12,477 nucleotides of DNA. Source: Oscillospiraceae bacterium. GTDB taxonomy: Bacteria; Bacillota; Clostridia; Oscillospirales; Acutalibacteraceae. Positions 6,456-12,477 of this stretch are shown here, in pieces. The notes under the pieces were generated by a model. It was not told the origin of the DNA. It saw nothing but the letters and a program-made list of their open reading frames with translations, and did not search any database. The stretch lies in NCBI GenBank assembly GCA_902796295.1, contig CADBOL010000090.1:1-12477 (forward strand). Direction: 5' to 3'. Position 1 is the stretch's first letter, and every line of letters starts with the position of its first letter. Both the position numbers and the translations under genes were made by a program.

Positions 6456-8696
6456 TTATCTGCATTTAATTATCTCGATGCCTTTCGGATCCGAAACATT
6501 GTATGAAGTGATTTTTCCGTTTTTCCACTCTATATCGACGGTCACATTGCCCTTTGCCCTGAGGCCCCTGACACTGCCTGTCTTCCATGAATCGGGCAGA
6601 GCGGGGAGCAGGAAGATTTTGCCGTCTCTGCTCTGAAGAAGCATCTCGGTTATTCCGCTGACATAGCCGAAGTTTCCGTCAATCTGGAAGGGCGGATGAG
6701 CATCAAACAGATTCTCGTAAGTGCCGCCGCCTCTGTGATATCTCACGCCGGTGCTCTTTACGGGTCTGAGCTGCATCTCAATGAGTTTAAGGGCGTGGTT
6801 GCCTTCAAACAGGCGGGCCCAGAAGTTTATTTTCCAGCCGAGTGACCAGCCTGTGCCGTTGTCGCCTCTGCGCTCGAGAGTTTTGCGGCAGGCCTCGGCA
6901 AGCTCCGGGGTGCCGTCGGGAGTGATTATATTTGCCGGATGAAGAGCGTAAAGATGGGAAACATGCCTGTGGTGGATTTCATCCTCGGGGTAGTCGCCGT
7001 CAAACTCGAGAAGCTGTCCTTCGCTGCCCGTTTTGAAGGGCGGGAATTTATCAATTGCTGCCTGAAGCTTTTTCACAAAATCCGCATCGGTCTTCAGAAT
7101 TTTGCTCGCTTTGATACAGTTTGAAAACAGCTCTCTTGCTATGGACATTGACATGGTTGAGTATTTGCCTACCGGGCAGTAATCGCCCTCATAGATAAAT
7201 CCGTTTTCGGGAGAGGTGCCGGGGCAGAGGAACATTTCCCCGTTATCCTCCGTCATGATGTCGAGATAAAACTCCGCCGCGCCTTTCATAACCGGGTAAG
7301 CGGTGTTTCTTAAAAACTTTTTGTCAAGCGTGTATTCATACTGGTCAAAAAGATGCCTGCACAGCCAGCCCGATGAGCCGTGCCAGAATGCCCAGCAGGC
7401 ATTGCCAGCCACGGGAGTCGCGAGACGCCAGAGATCGGCGTTGTGGTGTGACACCCATCCGCCGGCATTATACTGCTTCTTTGCCGCCGTTTTGCCCGTT
7501 TCCGAAAGCTCGGTTATCATCCTCACAAGCGGTTCATTCATTTCCGCCAGATTTGTCATAAGCACGGGCCAGTAATTCATCTCGGTGTTTATGTTGATTG
7601 TATAGTTGGCGTTCCAGGGCGCGTCATATCTGTCGCTCCAGATTCCCTGCAGATTCATCGGCTGAGAGCCGGGCCTTGATGACGAGATTATCAGGTATCT
7701 GCCGTAATTCCACACAAGCAATATAAGGCCGATATCATCTTTGCTCTTTTTGAAATTCACAAGCCGTTTATCCGTAGGCAGATTATATTCTTTTCCCTTT
7801 ATGTCAAGGGAAACCCTTGAATAATAGCTGCGGTAGTCTTCGACGGCCTTCTCTTTTGTCTTATCCGTATATTTAAAATCATTCAGGCGTTTCTCCACGG
7901 CCGGAGCATACTCTTTGCCATCGAGATACGGGTGCCTGTCAAAGCCGTTGAAGCTTGTTTCGCACGCAAAGATTATTTTTGAATTGCATGAGCCGGAAAC
8001 CCGCATGACATTGCCGTCTCTGCGCGCTTCTCCGTCGGTAATGAGTCTGAATCCCGCCTTGAAGCGGATTCCCCTCATTTTCGGCTCATCAAAATAATGC
8101 TTGTTGGGGCAGTTGTTATTGACAGCGTTTTCACCGTGACACTCACCCTCAAGCCATAGAGTACCCTCTTCAATGAAGCTGTCGGATCTCAGAACGGAGT
8201 TTACCGAGAAACTGAAGTCAACGGGTTTGCTGTTGGTGAATACTGCGCAGATAACTTTATCCGGATATGACGCGAAGTACTCTCTTCTGAATTCATTGTC
8301 GCCCGCTTTGAATTCAACCGCCGAAACGGCGCTCGAGAGATCGAGACTTCTTTTGTAATCCTTGATTTTTCCGCCGATGTTGAAACTGATATTGAGGTTT
8401 CCGAGAGGAAGATACGCCTGACTCCACACGCTCTCGAAATCATTCTCTATAATCTTACGCGCCTCATGAAATCTGCCTTTGAGAGCGAGCTTGCGCGCTT
8501 TCTCAAAAGCGGTGGGCGCGCCTTTTTTTGATGTGTCCTTCGGCCTTCCCGTCCACAGCTCGTCGTGATTGAGAGCGAGAGTTTCGTTTTTGACTCCGCC
8601 GTAAATCATTGCGCCCAGAGTGCCGTTTCCTATAGGCAGCGCCTGGGTCCACGCGGATGCAGGCGAAGAATACCAGAGCATTTCACTGTTTTTCAT
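6456..8696 (-). CDS. Glycoside hydrolase family 95, alpha-L-fucosidase type
   Basis: This 746-residue enzyme should release terminal L-fucose, or L-galactose in some family members, by inversion. The N-terminal beta domain begins with [19 protein letters not shown] and contains LNHDELWTG and YLPLGNL. The (alpha/alpha)6 barrel carries the family landmarks: N368-I-N370-T-E-M-N-Y-W, the GTSPENG loop with E497 as likely acid, [27 protein letters not shown], and QIDGNFG with D673. Numbering counts from ATG 8696. There is no signal peptide, so it is cytoplasmic and needs imported substrate. The frame extends to a TTG at 8726, but that codon sits at the predicted transcription start, while GGAGGG (8701-8706) is placed for 8696. 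It is convergent with the GH2 operon and divergent from the RpiR-type gene, its probable regulator. Family is secure; the exact substrate is not. Confidence 0.93.
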   Translation of the reverse strand: MKNSEMLWYSSPASAWTQALPIGNGTLGAMIYGGVKNETLALNHDELWTGRPKDTSKKGAPTAFEKARKLALKGRFHEARKIIENDFESVWSQAYLPLGNLNISFNIGGKIKDYKRSLDLSSAVSAVEFKAGDNEFRREYFASYPDKVICAVFTNSKPVDFSFSVNSVLRSDSFIEEGTLWLEGECHGENAVNNNCPNKHYFDEPKMRGIRFKAGFRLITDGEARRDGNVMRVSGSCNSKIIFACETSFNGFDRHPYLDGKEYAPAVEKRLNDFKYTDKTKEKAVEDYRSYYSRVSLDIKGKEYNLPTDKRLVNFKKSKDDIGLILLVWNYGRYLIISSSRPGSQPMNLQGIWSDRYDAPWNANYTININTEMNYWPVLMTNLAEMNEPLVRMITELSETGKTAAKKQYNAGGWVSHHNADLWRLATPVAGNACWAFWHGSSGWLCRHLFDQYEYTLDKKFLRNTAYPVMKGAAEFYLDIMTEDNGEMFLCPGTSPENGFIYEGDYCPVGKYSTMSMSIARELFSNCIKASKILKTDADFVKKLQAAIDKFPPFKTGSEGQLLEFDGDYPEDEIHHRHVSHLYALHPANIITPDGTPELAEACRKTLERRGDNGTGWSLGWKINFWARLFEGNHALKLIEMQLRPVKSTGVRYHRGGGTYENLFDAHPPFQIDGNFGYVSGITEMLLQSRDGKIFLLPALPDSWKTGSVRGLRAKGNVTVDIEWKNGKITSYNVSDPKGIEIIKCR

Positions 8697-8730
8697 TTTT
8701 CCCTCCGTAATCAGCAGAATTTTCAATCAA

Positions 8731-8759
8731 ATTATATTTTATAACACGGTCTTTGTCAA
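8731..8759 (-). promoter_or_regulatory. Perfect-consensus sigma-A promoter for the GH95 gene
   Basis: Read on the minus strand, the sequence has TTGACA (8754-8759), exactly 17 bases, then TATAAT (8731-8736). All twelve positions match the consensus at the best spacing. Transcription should start near 8724, leaving a leader of about 28 bases containing GGAGGG. A promoter this strong in front of a catabolic gene suggests repression rather than activation. Confidence 0.85.
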
Positions 8760-8776
8760 CAGAATCGGAAAACTGA

Positions 8777-8806
8777 AAGAAAACTTGCAAAGATAAATTT
8801 TTTCTT
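8777..8806. repeat. Weak inverted and direct repeats in the rpiR/GH95 intergenic region
   Basis: AAGAAAA (8777-8783) and TTTTCTT (8800-8806) form an inverted repeat with a 16-base centre. CTTGCA also occurs twice, at 8784-8789 and 8804-8809, 20 bases apart, about two helical turns. These lie between the two divergent promoters, where an RpiR-type dimer would be expected to bind. The region is AT-rich, so chance matches are possible. Confidence 0.3.
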
Positions 8807-8832
8807 GCATTTATTTTAATAATGTATTATAC
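8805..8832 (+). promoter_or_regulatory. Probable promoter for the rpiR-cmk-plsC-ispH operon
   Basis: TTGCAT (8805-8810), a 16-base spacer and TTATAC (8827-8832) give a moderate sigma-A match. An alternative -10, TATTAT at 8825-8830, would leave only 14 bases. Transcription would begin near 8839, with a leader of about 29 bases. It is clearly weaker than the divergent GH95 promoter. Confidence 0.45.
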
Positions 8833-8867
8833 TTTTCTCTGTTATAACGCATACAGAGGAAGTAATT

Positions 8868-9731
8868 ATGCCCGATAATATCCGGAATAAAATCGAGTTG
8901 TATTATGACTCGCTGTCAAAGAGCCATAAAAAAATCGCCGATTATATAAAAAACAATTATGAAAAATCCGCTTTCATGACCGCGGCCGAGCTCGGCGGGG
9001 CCGTGGGAGTCAGTGAATCCACAGTTGTCCGTTTTGCGGCGCAGATCGGATTCACCGGATATCCGGACCTTCAGAAAAACCTGCGTGAAATGCTCAAGAG
9101 CCGTCTGACCAGTGTGCAGAGGATGGAGACGGCGCGGCAGAGCGAGGATATCAGCTATATTGATTATGCCCTGACCGCTGATGCCGATATGATAAAGAAA
9201 ACTCTTGAAACGGTCTCGCGCGAAGCGTTTTCGGGCGCGGTTGACGCAATCAACAGAGCGAGAAAGATATATATTCTCGGCGTGAGATCATCTGCCGCCA
9301 TTGCCGGATTTGCGGCTCTCTATATGGGCTTTCTTTATGATATAGTGCTTATAGACACATCCGCTACAAGCGAGATGTTTGAGCAGATGCTCCGCATAAA
9401 CGAAGATGATATTCTGCTCGCTTTCAGCTTCCCGAGATATTCATCGAGGACCGTAAACGCCATTAAATTCGCCCTCTCGAGAGGAGCCGAAATAATATCC
9501 ATAACAGACAGCGTCATGTCTCCGATTGCTTCTCTCGCGACCTATCTCCTGCTTGCCGAGAGCAGCATGGTATCATTTGTGGATTCTCTTACGGCACCTT
9601 TGAGTCTTGTGACGGCGCTGATAGCGGCGAGCGCCGACAGAAAACAGCAGGAAATCCACGACAATCTCGAAGAGCTTGAAAAAATCTGGGAGGAATATCA
9701 CGTTTACCGCACCGGAGAGGATGATTCCTGA
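8868..9731 (+). CDS. RpiR-family (MurR/RpiR) sugar-phosphate-responsive transcriptional regulator
   Basis: This 287-residue regulator has the two usual domains. The N-terminal helix-turn-helix (about residues 1-75) includes SHKKIADYI, MTAAELGGAVGVSESTVVRFAAQIGFTGYPDLQ and KNLREML. The C-terminal SIS domain (about residues 115-255) includes IYILGVRSSAAIAG and LLAFSFPRYSSRTVNAIKFA, the part that senses phosphosugars in this family. AGAGGAAG (8855-8862) supports the ATG. The gene is divergent from GH95, so it is the natural candidate to control it in response to fucose or another sugar phosphate; that is inference. Its TGA (9729-9731) overlaps the next start by one base, which ties it to the housekeeping genes downstream. 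Confidence 0.92.
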   Translation: MPDNIRNKIELYYDSLSKSHKKIADYIKNNYEKSAFMTAAELGGAVGVSESTVVRFAAQIGFTGYPDLQKNLREMLKSRLTSVQRMETARQSEDISYIDYALTADADMIKKTLETVSREAFSGAVDAINRARKIYILGVRSSAAIAGFAALYMGFLYDIVLIDTSATSEMFEQMLRINEDDILLAFSFPRYSSRTVNAIKFALSRGAEIISITDSVMSPIASLATYLLLAESSMVSFVDSLTAPLSLVTALIAASADRKQQEIHDNLEELEKIWEEYHVYRTGEDDS

Positions 9732-10978
9732 TGCGGGCAGATCTGATTGTAATCGGCGCAGGTCCCGCGGGAATGATGGCGGCGGGCACTGCCGGAGAAA
9801 ACGGATGCGATGTGATATTGCTCGAAAGAAACGAAAAACCGGGCCGCAAGCTTATGATTACCGGCAAGGGCAGATGCAATGTGAGCAATAACTGCTCCGG
9901 AATTCAGGAGCTTATTTCAAATGTGCCCGGAAACGGCAGATTTCTGTACGGAGCTTTTTCCAGATTCATGCCGTCTGATCTTGCTGAGTTTATCGAGAGC
10001 AGGGGAGTGCCGCTCAAGGTTGAGCGGGGCAACAGGATTTTTCCCTCTTCCGACAAAGCTTCCGATATAGTAGATCTTTTCAGGGGCTATGCCGGAAAGA
10101 ATTCACGGCTTATTCAGGGCAGAGCGGATGAACTGCTGATTGAGAAATCCCGCATTAAAGGCGTGAAGCTTGAAAGCGGAGAAATAATAAATTCAGACAA
10201 AGTGATTGTCGCAACAGGTGGAGTATCTTATCCGCTGACCGGATCAACCGGTGACGGATACCGCCTAGCGCGGCAGGCGGGCCACAGGGTGGTTGATCCT
10301 GTTCCCTCGCTTGTACCTCTTGAAATCCACGAGGGATTCTGCAGCGAGCTGATGGGCCTCTCACTGAGAAATTCGTCAATCAGAGTTATTGATACAGCAA
10401 AAAACGGCAAGGTTATATATACCGATTTCGGCGAGATGCTGTTTACGCATTTCGGCGTGTCGGGCCCCATGATTCTTTCCGCCTCGGCTCATATAACCGA
10501 AATGGAAAAAATGAGATATAAGATTGCAATCGATCTCAAACCCGCCCTTACTCCCGAGCAGCTTGATGCCCGTCTTCTCAGGGATTTCGGCGAAAACATA
10601 AACAGGAATTACATCAATGCCCTTGATTCGCTCCTGCCTAAAAAGCTGGTTCCCGTGATTGCAAAGCTCAGCGGAATTCCGTTTAATCTCAAGGTAAACC
10701 AGATTTCAAAAGAGCAGCGCGCGGGCCTTGTTCACCTGCTTAAAAACCTTACGGTCACCGTAACGGATTTCAGACCGGTTGAAGAGGCGATAGTAACGAG
10801 AGGCGGAGTTGACACCAGAGAAATCAACCCATCAACAATGGAGTCAAAGCTCATAAGCGGGCTCTATTTTGCAGGTGAAGTAATTGACACGGACGCCTAT
10901 ACGGGCGGATTCAATTTACATATAGCGTTTTCCACCGGCCGTCTTGCCGGAATAAGTGCGAGCGAGGAACGGATATGA
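9731..10978 (+). CDS. NAD(P)/FAD-dependent flavoprotein, BaiN/HI0933 (YhiN) family
   Basis: This 415-residue flavoprotein begins with the FAD-binding Rossmann motif VIGAGPAGMMAAGTAG (G9, G11, G14) and continues to LLERNEKPGRKLMITGKGRCNVSNN, the signature of the HI0933-like family. The C-terminal FAD contact GLYFAGEVIDTDAYTGGFNLHIAFSTGRLAG is complete. Length is normal. Members are often named aminoacetone oxidase or BaiN, after one implicated in bile acid dehydroxylation, but the physiological role of most is unsettled, and this position beside cmk is a widespread Clostridia arrangement that does not suggest bile acid metabolism. The start is set by GGAGAGG (9714-9720). The TGA at 10976-10978 overlaps the cmk ATG as ATGA, so translation is probably coupled. 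Confidence 0.92.
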   Translation: MRADLIVIGAGPAGMMAAGTAGENGCDVILLERNEKPGRKLMITGKGRCNVSNNCSGIQELISNVPGNGRFLYGAFSRFMPSDLAEFIESRGVPLKVERGNRIFPSSDKASDIVDLFRGYAGKNSRLIQGRADELLIEKSRIKGVKLESGEIINSDKVIVATGGVSYPLTGSTGDGYRLARQAGHRVVDPVPSLVPLEIHEGFCSELMGLSLRNSSIRVIDTAKNGKVIYTDFGEMLFTHFGVSGPMILSASAHITEMEKMRYKIAIDLKPALTPEQLDARLLRDFGENINRNYINALDSLLPKKLVPVIAKLSGIPFNLKVNQISKEQRAGLVHLLKNLTVTVTDFRPVEEAIVTRGGVDTREINPSTMESKLISGLYFAGEVIDTDAYTGGFNLHIAFSTGRLAGISASEERI

Positions 10979-11643
10979 TTATCAATGTTGCAATTGACGG
11001 CCCTGCGGGGGCAGGGAAAAGCACAGTCGCGAGAGCGGCTGCAAAGGAGCTCGGATATATCTATGTCGATACAGGCGCGCTCTACAGAGCCGTCGGTCTC
11101 AATGCTCTGAGAAACGGCATAAAAACCGATGACCCCGAGGGCGTGGGAGCATCTCTCCCCGGTATCACGGTTGAGCTTAAATTCGAAAACGGCGAGCAGT
11201 CGGTTCTGCTCAACGGTGAAAATGTCTCTTAGCAGATAAGATCCCCCGAGGCATCAATGGCCGCATCCGACGTTTCGGCAATTCCCGCAGTGAGGGCCTT
11301 TCTCTTTGACCTTCAGCGCGATATTGCCCGCAACAACAGCTGTATCATGGACGGCAGAGATATCGGCACGGTTGTTCTTCCCGATGCTCAGGTCAAAATT
11401 TTCCTGACAGCATCGCCTGAAATCAGGGCAAAGAGAAGATATGACGAGCTTATCGCAAAGGGCAGCAGCGTTGAATTCAAGGATGTTCTCGACGATCTCA
11501 TCAAAAGAGACTATAATGATTCTCACCGTGAGGTGGCGCCTCTGAGGCCCGCCGAAGACGGTGTAATACTCGACACAAGCGGCCTTACGCTCGATGAGGC
11601 GATTGCAAGCGCAGTAAGAATTATCAAGGAGAAAACAGCATGA
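10975..11643 (+). pseudogene. cmk: (d)CMP kinase with in-frame TAG at codon 86
   Basis: The enzyme phosphorylates CMP and dCMP to the diphosphates. Both parts are in one frame and together give 222 codons, the normal family length. The first 85 residues hold the P-loop GPAGAGKST and the YVDTGALYRAVGL region. A TAG at 11230-11232 interrupts NGENVS-[stop]-QIRSPEASMAAS, a segment that is continuous in other CMP kinases (VS-x-x-IR). After it come the DGRDIGTVV core, the lid arginines RAKRRYDE, and RDYNDSHREVAPLRPAEDG. Nothing else is damaged. The ATG at 11257 has no useful ribosome binding site, and a product from there would lack the P-loop. Both ends overlap neighbours as ATGA. It could be a sequencing error, a nonsense allele, or readthrough of a leaky TAG; if TAG is read as sense the product is an ordinary kinase. 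Confidence 0.88.
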
Positions 11644-12293
11644 GTATCAAAGAGTTTGATTTCACAAAAGAAGTAAAAGAAGGCAAAACCTATGACAGAC
11701 TGAGGGGCCTCGGCTCGCTTGTCGCAGGGTCAAAATTCAAAATAAAATATGTCGGCACCGAGAATATCCCGGATGAGGGCGGATTCATCCTCGCCTCAAA
11801 TCATGTGAATCTCATCGATCCGCTGACAATAGGCCTCGGAATCAAAAAAAGACAGCTTCACTTTATGGCAAAGAAGGAGCTGTGGAATCATCTCATAGTC
11901 GCTTGGGCGTTTACCACCGTAAACGGCTTCCCGATAGCGAGAGGCGCGGCGGATACCGACGCTTTCAAATTTGCCATGCAGATTCCGCAGAAGGGCTATA
12001 TCCTTGCGATGTTCCCCGAGGGAACCCGCTCAAAAGACGGAAAACCCGGCAAGCCCAAGAGGGGAGTCGCAAGACTCGCCGCCGGCGCAAAATGCGGAGT
12101 TCTCCCCGTTTCAATCTATAACGACGAAGGCCTCAAAAGGCACTCGAAAGTTACCGTCAGATTCGGCAAACTTATTCCCTATGAGGAGCTCGGCTTTACC
12201 TCCGATAAGCCCTCGCGCGAGGAGGAAACCGAAGTGACGGATAAGATTTTTGATGCAATCAAGGCGCTCTGGGAGGAAGGACATTGCGAATAA
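11640..12293 (+). CDS. plsC: 1-acyl-sn-glycerol-3-phosphate acyltransferase (PlsC-like)
   Basis: This 217-residue enzyme transfers an acyl group to lysophosphatidic acid to make phosphatidic acid at the inner face of the membrane. The acyltransferase motifs are in order: ASNHVNLIDPL (the HX4D catalytic pair), GFPIARG, and MFPEGTRSKDGKPGKPKRG (the glycerol-phosphate binding FPEGTRS), with the proline-bearing VLPVSIYN strand after it. No long membrane helix is obvious, as in many bacterial PlsC proteins. AAGGAG (11626-11631) sits eight bases before the ATG, which overlaps the cmk stop as ATGA. The 3' end overlaps ispH by ten bases. The family is certain; the gene name assumes it is the main housekeeping copy. 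Confidence 0.92.
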   Translation: MSIKEFDFTKEVKEGKTYDRLRGLGSLVAGSKFKIKYVGTENIPDEGGFILASNHVNLIDPLTIGLGIKKRQLHFMAKKELWNHLIVAWAFTTVNGFPIARGAADTDAFKFAMQIPQKGYILAMFPEGTRSKDGKPGKPKRGVARLAAGAKCGVLPVSIYNDEGLKRHSKVTVRFGKLIPYEELGFTSDKPSREEETEVTDKIFDAIKALWEEGHCE

Positions 12294-12477
12294 TCACCGC
12301 ACGGACGGCGGGATTCTGCTTCGGAGTTGACAGAGCGGTCGGTATGGCGTATGACGCCGTGAATTCGGGCCGCAGATGCTGCTCGCTCGGCGAGATAATT
12401 CACAACCCCGATGTCACCCGCGATCTCAGCGAAAAAGGTCTCAGAGTGATTGAATCGCCCGATGAAATCCGCGACGG
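12284..12477 (+). CDS. ispH: 4-hydroxy-3-methylbut-2-enyl diphosphate reductase, N-terminal part (runs off right edge)
   Basis: IspH is the iron-sulfur enzyme that makes isopentenyl and dimethylallyl diphosphate in the MEP isoprenoid pathway. The 64 visible codons begin MRIITARTAGFCFGVDRAV, holding the first cluster cysteine in GFCFGV. They continue through CSLGEIIHNPDVTRDLSEKGLRVI, where IIHNP holds the first conserved histidine; most homologues have GP where this has GE. The start is TTG 12284, inside the last ten bases of plsC, placed by GGGAGG (12271-12276). Many Clostridia carry IspH fused to ribosomal protein S1; the window ends too early to tell. Confidence 0.93.
   Translation, partial: MRIITARTAGFCFGVDRAVGMAYDAVNSGRRCCSLGEIIHNPDVTRDLSEKGLRVIESPDEIRD

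Noticed and set aside
8697..8726. A ten-residue N-terminal extension of the GH95 protein from TTG 8726
   Set aside because: The codon falls at the predicted transcription start, and the extension would cover the ribosome binding site at 8701-8706.
11257..11643. A separate gene starting at the internal ATG after the cmk stop codon
   Set aside because: It is the C-terminal half of the same kinase in the same frame, lacks the P-loop, and has no ribosome binding site.

Overview
This 12.5-kb window looks like chromosome from a low-to-mid GC member of the Bacillota, most likely an uncultured gut or rumen Clostridia (Oscillospirales-like). The evidence is strong GGAGG-type ribosome binding sites, TTG starts, Gram-positive style lipoproteins, an RpiR-family regulator, and the gene order BaiN/HI0933-like flavoprotein, cmk, plsC, ispH, which recurs in Clostridia. 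The taxon is an inference; there is no rRNA or other phylogenetic anchor. I see no mobile element, CRISPR array, tRNA or rRNA.

Layout. (1) 1-176, minus: the N-terminal end of an unidentified membrane protein, running off the left edge. (2) 299-1903, plus: a membrane-anchored ComEC-like metallo-beta-lactamase-fold protein followed by a cytoplasmic cyclophilin, ending at a hairpin shared with the convergent next gene. (3) 2000-2671, minus: a secreted protein of unknown function. (4) 2871-6400, plus: a three-gene operon behind a good sigma-A promoter, encoding a small lipoprotein (possibly IseA-like), a family 2 glycoside hydrolase and a DUF3798-type lipoprotein, closed by a strong terminator. 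(5) 6456-8696, minus: a cytoplasmic GH95 alpha-L-fucosidase-type enzyme behind a perfect-consensus TTGACA-17-TATAAT promoter. (6) 8868-12477, plus: a tightly overlapping operon of an RpiR-type regulator, a BaiN/HI0933-like flavoprotein, (d)CMP kinase, a PlsC acyltransferase and the start of IspH.

How they fit together. The middle of the window is a small carbohydrate-use locus. Two cytoplasmic glycosidases (GH2 and GH95) converge on one terminator. A DUF3798 lipoprotein that resembles a solute-binding protein is co-transcribed with the GH2 enzyme. The RpiR regulator is divergent from the GH95 gene and is the obvious candidate to control it. No transporter is visible. The regulator is also the first gene of a housekeeping operon for nucleotide, phospholipid and isoprenoid synthesis.

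The clearest anomaly is an in-frame TAG at codon 86 of cmk, at 11230-11232. The reading frame and the conserved CMP-kinase sequence continue intact on the far side. None of the eleven genes whose 3' end lies in the window stops at TAG (seven TGA, four TAA). This could be a sequencing or assembly error, a real nonsense allele, or readthrough; the window alone cannot decide. I found no convincing wholly new system. The least understood parts are the lipoprotein/GH2/DUF3798 operon and the secreted protein at 2000-2671.
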